Below, piece by piece: positions 1 through 7,202 of a DNA stretch of 9,664 bases. The notes beneath the pieces are model-generated. The model saw nothing but the letters and a program-made list of their open reading frames with translations. It was not told where the DNA came from and did no database searches. Position numbers and translations under genes: made by a program. Position 1 is the first letter of the stretch, and every line of letters begins with the position of its first letter. Source of the stretch: an uncultured Bacteroidia bacterium (lineage in GTDB: Bacteria; Bacteroidota; Bacteroidia; Bacteroidales; UBA932); NCBI GenBank assembly GCA_902796455.1, contig CADBPH010000198.1, positions 1-9,664 on the forward strand. Reading direction: 5' to 3'.

Positions 1-503
1 CGCGTCGTCGTCAGGAGGGTCCCCTGCCCGTCGGAATCGATGCTGCCGCCTTCCAGCACGAAGGGACGCATGTCAACGCACAGGACATCGTCCGCGAAAG
101 CATGGTCGAAAAAAATCCGGCGGGTAATCCCGTTGTCCAGGTCGGCGGCGAATTTCAGCCCCCAGCCATTGAATACAAAGTCATACAGGTACTTCTCCCC
201 GGCATCGCCGAAGACGGCAATGCCCCCATGGTCCCGTGCCCAGGTATCGTTCACCGGGCAGACAGCAAACCGGATCGCGTCCACATCCAGGGCCAGGGAT
301 TCCGCCGAGGCGATTTCCTCCAGGCGGGCTCTCGCCTGCGCGGCATCCGCACAGACCAGCAGCACCGGCTCAAAGCGTTGAACTGCCGCGATCATCCGGG
401 CATAACATGCCTGAACCTGATCCAACTGATACCATGGCGTCGACTCATCCGGCCACGTAAACTGAATCCCGCTCTGGGGCTCCCATTCTGCTGGTAATCT
501 CAT
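1..503 (-). CDS. Agmatine deiminase / peptidylarginine deiminase family protein (N-terminal part, cut by left window edge)
   Basis: Reading the minus strand from the ATG at 503 gives 167 complete codons with no stop before the window edge. The protein begins MRLPAEWEPQSGIQFTWP, the usual N-terminus of the PAD_porph family (agmatine deiminase and bacterial peptidylarginine deiminase). Other family hallmarks are NDTWARDHGGI (residues 85-95), FNGWGLKF (111-118) and LEGGSIDSDGQGTLLTT (150-166); the Asp and Glu of these motifs belong to the guanidine-binding active site. The catalytic His and Cys lie in the missing C-terminal half. There is no signal peptide, which favours cytosolic agmatine deiminase (agmatine to N-carbamoylputrescine plus ammonia, in putrescine synthesis) over a secreted protein-citrullinating enzyme; that choice is inference. 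In many genomes the N-carbamoylputrescine amidase gene lies next to it, which here would be off the left edge. The start is supported because the conserved WEPQ motif follows immediately. Confidence 0.9.
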   Translation of the reverse strand, partial: MRLPAEWEPQSGIQFTWPDESTPWYQLDQVQACYARMIAAVQRFEPVLLVCADAAQARARLEEIASAESLALDVDAIRFAVCPVNDTWARDHGGIAVFGDAGEKYLYDFVFNGWGLKFAADLDNGITRRIFFDHAFADDVLCVDMRPFVLEGGSIDSDGQGTLLTTT

Positions 504-510
504 ATCAATA

Positions 511-518
511 CAAAGGTA
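511..518 (-). promoter_or_regulatory. Candidate -7 element for the deiminase gene
   Basis: On the minus strand 518 to 511 reads TACCTTTG, matching the Bacteroidota -7 consensus TAnnTTTG. No clear TTTG -33 box is present at the right distance; the nearest candidate is TTTCG around 541-545, next to the ompA terminator. The -7 box ends only 7 nt before the start codon at 503, so a transcript from it would be nearly leaderless. Confidence 0.4.
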
Positions 519-542
519 ATGAAAAAATCATCATTTCTAACG

Positions 543-574
543 AAAAGAGGCTGGCCCGTCATGGGTCAGCCTCT
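543..574 (-). terminator. Rho-independent terminator of ompA
   Basis: On the minus strand, about 20 nt past the ompA stop, an inverted repeat pairs 567-574 with 546-553 (8 bp, AGAGGCTG with CAGCCTCT). After one mismatch (566/554) it continues with three GC pairs (563-565 with 555-557) around a 5-nt loop at 558-562. A short T run (543-546) follows on the minus strand, and more T-rich sequence lies further on. On the plus strand the stem is not followed by T residues, so it serves the minus-strand gene ompA. Confidence 0.75.
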
Positions 575-594
575 GAAAGTCCGTTGGAGTATGA

Positions 595-1785
595 TTACTC
601 GATCGTGACGCAACGGTTCAGCACGTAAGGCTCGAACTTGTTGTTGGTGTCACCTTCAGCCTTGACGATGAACTCTTCGCCGATACCATACTTCTTGACC
701 AGGATGTCGTGGACGTAGTTGACACGGCGCTCGGAGAGCTTCTGGTTGTACTCGTGGTTACCGGTGTTCTTGTCAGCAGAACCGGTGAGGGTGAAGACGT
801 GGTCGGAGTTCTTGCTGATCACGTTGTTCACGTAGAAGTCGAGGTGGGCAAGCTCACGCTCGGTGAGGGTAGCCTTGTCGAGGTTGAAGTAAACAATCGC
901 CGGAGAGAGGATCTCGGTACCGACATACACGGTGTCAGCAGGAGTGTTGCGGAGCTTCTCGATCTCGCTCATCAGGTTGGCTTTCTCTTTCTCCAGGTCA
1001 GCCACTTTCAGCTTAAGCGCGTTGTACTGGTCGGTCGTGAAGGGAACAGGAACAACGACAGGGGTAACGGAAGAGTGGCGGTCGAAACCGGTGCGGTTGA
1101 GGTTGAAGATCAAACCGGCGGTCAGGGAAGGATTGAAAGCAACGCGGCTGAACCAACCATCGGTATTCTTACCGAGGGCCTCGGCACGGACAGCGAGCAT
1201 AGCGCAGTCGATGAAGAGGTCGATGTGGTTGCCCAGGCGGAGGTCATTGATGAGACCGAAGCCGGCGCCATATTCCCAGTTGTTCACGATGTCACCGCCG
1301 AAGTCCTTAGACTCATAACGATGTACGAGCGTAGCGAAGCTGGCATACGGGATGAAGTCCCAGAAACGGGTCTCTTTGTAGCCGCTGAAAGCGTTCGAAA
1401 CATTCCAGAGGAGGTCGGCATGTGCGTTGTTGTACTGCCACTTGTTCTCATTCTTCTCGTAAGAATAAGGGATATCACCAATCTTCTGGTTCTTGAAACC
1501 CTTGTAACCGAAACGGGCACCCACGGAAGGAGTGAACCATTTACCAACATAAATCTCGGCAGCAGGACCGAATTTGCCAAAGCCATTGGTCTTGTCAAGA
1601 TAAGAATTCAGACCACCACCGATGCCGATAAACCAGTTATCGGAAGCTTTGTTGGTGTGGTAAGCACCGCGGACGATCTTACCGTTCTCGTCACGGTTGC
1701 CATTCTCCTGCGCGCTTGCGTTGAAGGAGAATCCGAGGAGACCAGCTACTGCAAGTGCTCCAAGAATAGTTTTGAAAGCTTTCAT
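595..1785 (-). CDS. ompA: OmpA-family outer-membrane protein
   Basis: The 396-residue protein starts with a signal peptide (MKAFKTILGALAVAGLLGFS, cleavage probably after NASA near residue 25). Residues about 50-230 contain repeated alternating hydrophobic/aromatic stretches with glycines (for example WFIGIGGGLN, YGAGFGLIN, PSLTAGLIFNLN), as expected for an eight-stranded outer-membrane barrel. A proline-rich hinge (242-249) and a Lys/Glu-rich coiled coil (about 252-280) come next. An OmpA_C peptidoglycan-binding domain follows (about 290-396): AIVYFNLDKATLT, then TGSADKNTG (D338) and NQKLSERRVNYV (R353/R354), where the Asp and Arg normally bind diaminopimelate in peptidoglycan. The protein would tie the outer membrane to the wall. 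It stands as a single-gene unit with its own promoter and terminator, as expected for an abundant porin-like protein. The leader just before the ATG is AT-rich with no strong Shine-Dalgarno. Family assignment is secure; the exact paralogue is not. Confidence 0.93.
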   Translation of the reverse strand: MKAFKTILGALAVAGLLGFSFNASAQENGNRDENGKIVRGAYHTNKASDNWFIGIGGGLNSYLDKTNGFGKFGPAAEIYVGKWFTPSVGARFGYKGFKNQKIGDIPYSYEKNENKWQYNNAHADLLWNVSNAFSGYKETRFWDFIPYASFATLVHRYESKDFGGDIVNNWEYGAGFGLINDLRLGNHIDLFIDCAMLAVRAEALGKNTDGWFSRVAFNPSLTAGLIFNLNRTGFDRHSSVTPVVVPVPFTTDQYNALKLKVADLEKEKANLMSEIEKLRNTPADTVYVGTEILSPAIVYFNLDKATLTERELAHLDFYVNNVISKNSDHVFTLTGSADKNTGNHEYNQKLSERRVNYVHDILVKKYGIGEEFIVKAEGDTNNKFEPYVLNRCVTIE

Positions 1786-1848
1786 ATTACTAAAATCAAA
1801 AATAACTTCCTAACCAAAGGCCTTCCAGCCAAAAGAACATATTTGCTG

Positions 1849-1878
1849 CAAAGATATAACATTTTTCGGAAAACCAAA
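1849..1878 (-). promoter_or_regulatory. Promoter of ompA (Bacteroidota sigma-ABfr type)
   Basis: Minus strand: TTTGG at 1878-1874 as the -33 box and TATCTTTG at 1856-1849 as the -7 box, an exact match to TAnnTTTG. There are 18 nt between TTTG and the -7 box. Transcription would start near 1843, giving a leader of roughly 58 nt before the ATG at 1785. Confidence 0.7.
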
Positions 1879-1932
1879 TATCCGCTTCAAAATAAATACC
1901 CTTTTTTTATCTGTTTTTCAGGTTTTGAGACG

Positions 1933-1964
1933 TTTGGAAAGCCCGAAAATGCGTTTTATCTTTG
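1933..1964 (+). promoter_or_regulatory. Promoter of uvrB-rsh (Bacteroidota sigma-ABfr type)
   Basis: Plus strand: TTTGG at 1933-1937 (-33) and TATCTTTG at 1957-1964 (-7), with 20 nt between TTTG and the -7 box. The start site would fall near 1970, leaving a leader of only about 17 nt before the uvrB ATG at 1987. The -7 octamer is identical to that of the divergent ompA promoter. Its position also rules out any uvrB start further upstream in the same open frame. Confidence 0.7.
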
Positions 1965-1986
1965 TATATATGAAAATATAAGTCCG

Positions 1987-4134
1987 ATGCGATTCAAACT
2001 GGACGCTCCCTATACCCCCGCCGGAGACCAACCCTCCGCCATCGACGGTATCTGCTCCGCTATCAATCAAGGAGTTGATGCCGTGACCCTGCTCGGTGTC
2101 ACCGGGTCGGGAAAAACATTCACCATGGCCAACGTGATTGAAAGGTTGCAACGCCCTGCCCTGATCCTCAGTCACAACAAGACCCTGGCCGCCCAACTGT
2201 ACGGAGAATTCAAGTCCTTTTTCCCGACCAACGCGGTCGAATACTTCGTCTCCTACTATGACTATTACCAGCCGGAAGCCTACATTCCCTCTACGGATAC
2301 TTATATTGAGAAAGACCTGAGTATCAACGAGCAAATCGACAAGCTCCGGCTCAGCGCCGCCTCTGCCCTGATGTCCGGCCGGCGGGATGTCATCGTCGTC
2401 TCCAGCGTCTCCTGCCTGTACGGAATCGGGAATCCGGAAGATTTCCACAGCCAGACCGTCACGGTCCGCCGCGGGGAAAAACGCAGCATGACCCGTCTGC
2501 TGTACCATCTGGTAGACGCCTTGTACAGCCGGACGGAAACGGATTTCCGACGGGGTACATTCCGGGTGCGCGGGGATACAGTCGACGTGTTCCTCGGCGG
2601 GGCGGATGAAGCCGTCCGCATCGAGTTTTTCGGGGATGAAATCGACCGGATCGCCATGGTCGACCCCGTTACCGGAGCGACGATCGAAGAATTGTCGGAA
2701 GTTCCGATCTATCCGGCAGGAAATTTCGTCACCACGAAGGAAAGGAGCATCAAGGCGGTCAGTCAGATCCAGGACGACCTGGTCCGCCAGATGGAATATT
2801 TTGAGAATCTCGGCCGCCCGCTGGAAGCCAAACGCCTGAAACAGCGGGTGGAATATGACCTGGAAATGATCAAGGAAATGGGCTACTGCCCCGGCATCGA
2901 GAATTATTCCCGCTACCTAGACGGCCGCTCGGAGGGTCAGCGCCCGTTCTGCCTGATTGATTATTTCCCGAATGACTTCATCACCTTCATCGACGAAAGT
3001 CACGTCACGATCCCCCAGATCCGGGCCATGTACGGCGGGGACCATTCCCGTAAATCCGTCCTGATCGAATACGGCTTCCGACTGCCTGCCGCCGCCGACA
3101 ACCGGCCGCTCACCTTTGACGAATTCGAAGCCATCACCCACCAGACTGTCTATGTCAGCGCCACGCCGGCAGAATATGAGCTAGACAAATCGGAAGGTCT
3201 TGTCGTCGAGCAAGTTGTAAGGCCCACAGGCCTGCTGGACCCGCCCATTGAAGTCCGCCCGGTCAAGAACCAGGTAGATGACTTGCTGGAGGAAATTCGG
3301 ACACGCGCGGAGCATGACGAGCGCGTCCTGGTCACGACGCTGACCAAACGGATGGCGGAAGAGCTGGATGCGTATTTCGGACGGATGGGCGTGCGCTGCC
3401 GGTACATCCACTCCGACATCGACACGACAGAACGGGTCGAAATTATCGAAGACTTCAAAAACGGCCTGTTCGACGTCCTGGTCGGCGTCAACCTGCTCCG
3501 CGAGGGGCTGGACATTCCCTCTGTCTCCCTGGTCGCCATCCTGGACGCAGACAAAGAAGGATTCCTGCGCTCCGCACGCGCACTGACGCAAACCGCCGGC
3601 CGGGCGGCCCGGAATGTCCACGGACTGGTCATCATGTATGCAGATACGGTCACGCAATCCATGGCGCAGACCATCTACGAGACCGACCGCAGGCGCTCCA
3701 AGCAGATGGAATACAACTCCCTGCACGGAATTACGCCGCAGCAGGTCTCCGTAAAGCACAACGCGCTGGTCGCCGAACTCGGCAAGACGGCGCCCGAGGG
3801 CACCGTCAGTGCGGCCAATTCCTATGACAATCCCGCTTTCATTCCCAACCCGAGCCAGCTGGGGAAAGGCCGGATTACCGTGGGCCTGGGCCACGATTCG
3901 AAGCGGGAAACCAACTCCGCCTACCAGCAAGGGTACATCCGCGCCGACCTGGCGGCCGTCCTGCAGGACCCGGTCATCCGCTCCATGTCCCGCGACCAAG
4001 TGGAAAAGAGCGTCGAACATGCCCGCCGCAGCATGCAGAAAGCCGCCGCCGACCTGGATTTTGCGGCCGCTGCGAAATTCCGGGATGAAATGTGGGCATT
4101 GCAGGAGTATCTGAAAGTTTGGAAGGATAACTAA
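1987..4134 (+). CDS. uvrB: UvrABC system protein B (excinuclease ABC subunit B)
   Basis: UvrB is the damage-verifying helicase-like subunit of nucleotide excision repair; it is loaded by UvrA and recruits UvrC for incision. The 715-residue product shows MRFKLDAPYTPAGDQP at the N-terminus, Walker A GVTGSGKT (37-44), the beta-hairpin region YYDYYQPEAYIPSTDTYIEKD (90-110) that grips DNA, Walker B DESH (337-340), SATPAEYE (391-398), helicase motif V REGLDIP (505-511) and motif VI QTAGRAARN (535-543). A C-terminal UVR motif (about 668-708) contacts UvrC. The start at 1987 is chosen because the family N-terminus begins there and the promoter lies just upstream; the frame stays open for over 400 codons further upstream, but that stretch is antisense to ompA. 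The protein is about 40 residues longer than E. coli UvrB (673), and the excess lies in the linker between the GITPQ motif and the UVR motif. The gene is followed after 10 nt by the RSH gene, almost certainly on one transcript. Confidence 0.97.
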   Translation: MRFKLDAPYTPAGDQPSAIDGICSAINQGVDAVTLLGVTGSGKTFTMANVIERLQRPALILSHNKTLAAQLYGEFKSFFPTNAVEYFVSYYDYYQPEAYIPSTDTYIEKDLSINEQIDKLRLSAASALMSGRRDVIVVSSVSCLYGIGNPEDFHSQTVTVRRGEKRSMTRLLYHLVDALYSRTETDFRRGTFRVRGDTVDVFLGGADEAVRIEFFGDEIDRIAMVDPVTGATIEELSEVPIYPAGNFVTTKERSIKAVSQIQDDLVRQMEYFENLGRPLEAKRLKQRVEYDLEMIKEMGYCPGIENYSRYLDGRSEGQRPFCLIDYFPNDFITFIDESHVTIPQIRAMYGGDHSRKSVLIEYGFRLPAAADNRPLTFDEFEAITHQTVYVSATPAEYELDKSEGLVVEQVVRPTGLLDPPIEVRPVKNQVDDLLEEIRTRAEHDERVLVTTLTKRMAEELDAYFGRMGVRCRYIHSDIDTTERVEIIEDFKNGLFDVLVGVNLLREGLDIPSVSLVAILDADKEGFLRSARALTQTAGRAARNVHGLVIMYADTVTQSMAQTIYETDRRRSKQMEYNSLHGITPQQVSVKHNALVAELGKTAPEGTVSAANSYDNPAFIPNPSQLGKGRITVGLGHDSKRETNSAYQQGYIRADLAAVLQDPVIRSMSRDQVEKSVEHARRSMQKAAADLDFAAAAKFRDEMWALQEYLKVWKDN

Positions 4135-4144
4135 TGAACCGCTG

Positions 4145-6286
4145 ATGAACATGGATTTACACGACTCATTCCCCCATTATGACGCTGCCGGGCTGGCCCT
4201 GGTCGGCAAAGCCTTCCATGTCGCCGAAAACGCGCTGGCGCAAGACCTGCGCGACAATGGCCACCCCTTCCTTGAGCACCCCTGGAACGTAGCGCTGATT
4301 GTCTCCGACGAAATCGGCCTCCAGGCGGAATGTGTCGCGGCCGTATTCCTCCATGAGACGCTCCGGAAGCATCCGGAAACCGACCTGAAAGGATTCCATT
4401 TCCCCGAAGAGGTCCTGACCATGGTGGAAGGACTCGGCAAGATTGCGACCATCAAGCCCAAGGACACGCAACTCGAAGCCGAGAACTACAAGAAACTGAT
4501 CGTCCAGTACTCCACCGACCCGCGGGTTACCGTCTTGAAAATCGCCGACCGGCTGGAAGTCATGCGGAATCTGGATCTTTTCCCGAAATCATCCCGGGAG
4601 CGGAAGGTGCTGGAGACCCTGATGCTGTATATCCCGCTCGCCCACCAACTCGGCCTGTACAATATCAAAAGCGAAATGGAAGACATCTACTTCCGTTACG
4701 CTGAACCCGAGCAGTACCGTTTAATTACCAATAAGTTAAAAGCATCGGAAAAAGACCGGGAGAAACTGATGAGCGAGTTTATCGAACCGCTCAAGAAGAC
4801 CCTGTCCGCAGCCGGCATCCGGTACAAGCTGAAGATACGGACCAAGACCGCGTACTCCATTTTCAAGAAAATGAAGGCGCAGAAGGTCCCGTTCGAGGGG
4901 GTCTATGATGTGTTTGCCATCCGGTTCATCATCCAGTGCGACGAGGACCACAAAACGGAGCAGGACCTCTGCTGGAAGGTCTATTCCTATGTAACTGAAG
5001 AATACGAACCGGACACGAGCCGGCTCCGGGACTGGATCACCAACCCCAAGCCCAACGGCTACGAATCCCTGCACATCACGGTCCGGAACAAGGACAACAC
5101 CTATCTGGAAGTCCAGATCCGGACACAGCGGATGGATGATGTCGCGGAAAACGGCCATGCCGCCCACTGGTCTTACAAGGGGATCCGCCACGAAGAGACC
5201 ATGGACAAATGGCTCCAGACCGTCCGCTTCACCCTCGAGCATCCCCAGGAGACCAAACCGGAAGACCTGCCGCAACCCCCGTCCCGGGAAATTTTCGTTT
5301 TCACGCCATCGGGAGAACTCCGGATTCTCGGTGCAGGCTCCTCCGTGCTGGATTTTGCCTTCAACATCCACACGAACATCGGCTTGCGCTGCACGGGAGC
5401 CCGGGTCAACGGCAAAGCCGTTCCGATCAAGGAAAAACTCAAGACGGGCGATGTGGTCGAAATCATGACCGGCAAAAACCAGAAACCGTCTCCCGACTGG
5501 GTGAACTATGTCGTCTCTTCAAAGGCACGGACCAAAATCCGCCAGGTTCTCCACGAGATGGAGTACAAGAAGGCCGCCGAAGGGAAAGAGTTGCTGTCCA
5601 GGCGCCTGAAGAATTGGAAACTGGAGTTCCCGGATGAGATGATGTCCGAATACATGAAGAAACTCCGGTATTCCAGCGTGAATTCTTTCTTTGCCGCCAT
5701 CGGAGAGGGAACCCTGGACATCAATGCAGTCAAAGCCTATATCCTCGAACGGGAGGCACAGGCAGCGGAAGAGAACAAGCCGGTGGAAGCAGCCCCCGGG
5801 CCCTGGAAGGCCTCTTCGCCGGGAGGATCCGATGACATCCTGGTTATCAACGCCCGGAATCTCAAAGGACTGGAATACAAAATGGCCAAATGCTGCAATC
5901 CGGTCTTCGGAGACGATGTCTTCGGTTTTGTGACGCGTACGGAAGGGATTAAAATCCACCGGATTACATGTCCGAATGCCGCAAGGCTCCTGGAGTTGTA
6001 TCCCTATCGGATCCAGAAGGTCCGCTGGGCGGATACCCCCAGCAGCGGCTCGTTCCAGGCGACGGTACGGGTGACGGCGGCCATGGAACCGTCCGTCATT
6101 AACCAGATCATCGATATCGTCAATACGTTCAAGGCATCCCTGCGGTCGTTCAATGTCAACGAAAACGCCCGCGCAGGCACCTACGAAATCACCATGAAAA
6201 TCTCCGTGCCGACCAACAACGAACTGGACAAGGTAACTTCGCAAATCCGTCTCGGCAAGAACATCCTGCGGGTCACCCGCCAATAA
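4145..6286 (+). CDS. Long RelA/SpoT homologue (RSH), (p)ppGpp synthetase with degenerate hydrolase domain
   Basis: This 713-residue protein has the full long-RSH layout: HD domain (about 20-180), (p)ppGpp synthetase domain (about 215-345), TGS (about 382-442), helical region, zinc-finger-like region with C583 C584, H605 and C609 (AKCCNP ... HRITCP), and a C-terminal ACT domain (about 636-711). The synthetase site looks intact: TAYSIFKKM, YDVFAIR (D255), RLRD (293-296), PKPNGYESLH and LEVQIRT (E322), so transfer of pyrophosphate from ATP to GDP/GTP is expected. The hydrolase site is not intact: the family motif HDxxED reads H70-E71-T-L-R74-K75, and ADRLHNM reads ADRLEVM (V139). The metal ligands H45, H70 and D135 remain. 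I infer a synthetase-only enzyme by loss of hydrolase residues, although its RLRD motif is the basic type seen in bifunctional enzymes. The TGS-ACT half should sense ribosome or nutrient state. ATG 4145 is preferred; ATG 4151 is possible. Confidence 0.93.
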   Translation: MNMDLHDSFPHYDAAGLALVGKAFHVAENALAQDLRDNGHPFLEHPWNVALIVSDEIGLQAECVAAVFLHETLRKHPETDLKGFHFPEEVLTMVEGLGKIATIKPKDTQLEAENYKKLIVQYSTDPRVTVLKIADRLEVMRNLDLFPKSSRERKVLETLMLYIPLAHQLGLYNIKSEMEDIYFRYAEPEQYRLITNKLKASEKDREKLMSEFIEPLKKTLSAAGIRYKLKIRTKTAYSIFKKMKAQKVPFEGVYDVFAIRFIIQCDEDHKTEQDLCWKVYSYVTEEYEPDTSRLRDWITNPKPNGYESLHITVRNKDNTYLEVQIRTQRMDDVAENGHAAHWSYKGIRHEETMDKWLQTVRFTLEHPQETKPEDLPQPPSREIFVFTPSGELRILGAGSSVLDFAFNIHTNIGLRCTGARVNGKAVPIKEKLKTGDVVEIMTGKNQKPSPDWVNYVVSSKARTKIRQVLHEMEYKKAAEGKELLSRRLKNWKLEFPDEMMSEYMKKLRYSSVNSFFAAIGEGTLDINAVKAYILEREAQAAEENKPVEAAPGPWKASSPGGSDDILVINARNLKGLEYKMAKCCNPVFGDDVFGFVTRTEGIKIHRITCPNAARLLELYPYRIQKVRWADTPSSGSFQATVRVTAAMEPSVINQIIDIVNTFKASLRSFNVNENARAGTYEITMKISVPTNNELDKVTSQIRLGKNILRVTRQ

Positions 6287-6303
6287 GCGGACCCTCCTTC
6301 CCC

Positions 6304-6330
6304 GGGAAAAGGGTTGCAGGCGCCCTTCCC
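6304..6330. terminator. Weak hairpin in the convergent gap between the RSH gene and the lipoprotein gene
   Basis: In the 81-nt gap between the two convergent genes, GGGAAAAGGG (6304-6313) can pair with CCCTTCCC (6323-6330) if two A residues bulge, around a 9-nt loop. No T run follows on either strand, so it is not a standard intrinsic terminator. It could mark the 3' end for one or both transcripts; otherwise I see nothing in this gap. Confidence 0.25.
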
Positions 6331-6367
6331 AAGCTTAAAGTCCAGAGGCTTCCGCCGGAGCGGCCGA

Positions 6368-7198
6368 CTAATAAATATACAGATTATGAATCTCTTCCGT
6401 ATAGCCGGGATAGAAACCGCGCGGCATGCCCAGAATGATCCGGGCGCCCCGGTTGGAGAGTACGACCAATTCATCCGTGGCCGGATCCATGCAGAGTCCC
6501 TCAATCTCTCCGGTCAGGAGGAAATCATCCATGGTCCGCAGCAGGGATACCTTCCCGTCAGACAGATCGCAGACATATAAGTGGTCCGGCTCCTTTTTCT
6601 CGGCATCCCCGTCGTCCGCAGAAATCAGCATCCGCCCATTCCGGCAGAAGATGCCTTGCTGCAGCGCTGGCGCCGGATCCAATTCAATCTTTTTCAAATA
6701 CTTCCGGGATGAGAGATCGTAACAGTACAGCGCGGATCCGTTGACCCAGTCCGCCATCCACACATGCCCGTTATCGCGATCGACGGCCAGTCCGCAGCAT
6801 TCAACCTGGCCGGAGGCAGGCTCCCACGGGATGGAATACTTATACATCAATGTTTCCGCATCATACACGGCAACCTGGATATTCTTTCCGACACCGTCCA
6901 TGAAATACTCGCACCCGGCATAGATTTCCCCGGACTCCACGTCGATGTCACCGATATGATTGCACGTCAGCGCCAGGGAGTCAAAGGGATGTTCGTTGGA
7001 AGCGACCAAATTCCCGGATTTATCATATTTGTACAACACCGTAGAGCCGGACACGTAATAGTACGACGAATCCGCCGCTACACCCTGCCGTCCTTCCACC
7101 TGGAGGACGCGGTCCAGCGTGAATACCGGTTGGGATTCGGAAACAGGATGGCAGGCGGCTGCAAGCAGGATTCCCGCCAGGAAAAGATACGGTTTCAT
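6368..7198 (-). CDS. Putative lipoprotein with beta-propeller-like repeats, function unknown
   Basis: The 276-residue product begins with a lipoprotein signal peptide, MKPYLFLAGILLAAAC, where C16 is the expected lipidated cysteine. The body has recurring propeller-blade-like units: a short hydrophobic strand, a D/N-G turn and an aromatic strand. Examples are HIGDIDVESGEIYAG (81-95), CGLAVDRDNGHVWMADW (135-151), GIFCRNGRMLISADDGD (182-198) and EGLCMDPATDELVVLSN (233-249). The last resembles blades of SdiA-regulated / glutamine-cyclotransferase-like propellers, but I cannot name a family. An acidic stretch, DDGDAEKKEPDH (195-206), could bind a cation. It has nine cysteines including C16, unusual for an exported protein. 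The start at 7198 is chosen over an in-frame upstream extension because of the lipoprotein signal and because mltG ends 4 nt upstream; the two genes are probably translationally coupled. No surface-export acidic signal directly follows C16, so a periplasm-facing location is more likely. Role in wall metabolism is only suggested by context. Confidence 0.8.
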   Translation of the reverse strand: MKPYLFLAGILLAAACHPVSESQPVFTLDRVLQVEGRQGVAADSSYYYVSGSTVLYKYDKSGNLVASNEHPFDSLALTCNHIGDIDVESGEIYAGCEYFMDGVGKNIQVAVYDAETLMYKYSIPWEPASGQVECCGLAVDRDNGHVWMADWVNGSALYCYDLSSRKYLKKIELDPAPALQQGIFCRNGRMLISADDGDAEKKEPDHLYVCDLSDGKVSLLRTMDDFLLTGEIEGLCMDPATDELVVLSNRGARIILGMPRGFYPGYTEEIHNLYIY

Positions 7199-7202
7199 GT
7201 TA

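Noticed and set aside
1970..1981. Tiny ORF ATG-AAA-ATA-TAA in the uvrB leader
   Set aside because: It lies at or just after the predicted transcription start, has only three codons and shows no ribosome-binding site; probably chance in AT-rich sequence.
709..1986. Long open plus-strand stretch in frame with uvrB (over 400 codons)
   Set aside because: It lies antisense to ompA, whose signal peptide and OmpA_C domain are clear. Its translation is low-complexity (Val/Glu/Gly-rich), and the uvrB promoter at 1933-1964 sits inside it, so uvrB starts at 1987.
3181..4152. Long minus-strand ORF opposite uvrB
   Set aside because: Shadow of the uvrB frame; no recognisable domain, and uvrB motifs are intact on the other strand.
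5519..6283. Minus-strand ORF opposite the RSH 3' half
   Set aside because: Antisense shadow of the zinc-finger and ACT region; composition is that of a shadow frame.
6331..6366. Short GC-rich inverted repeat (CCGC CGGA GCGG) near the end of the lipoprotein gene
   Set aside because: Only four perfect base pairs with no T run; too weak to call a terminator.
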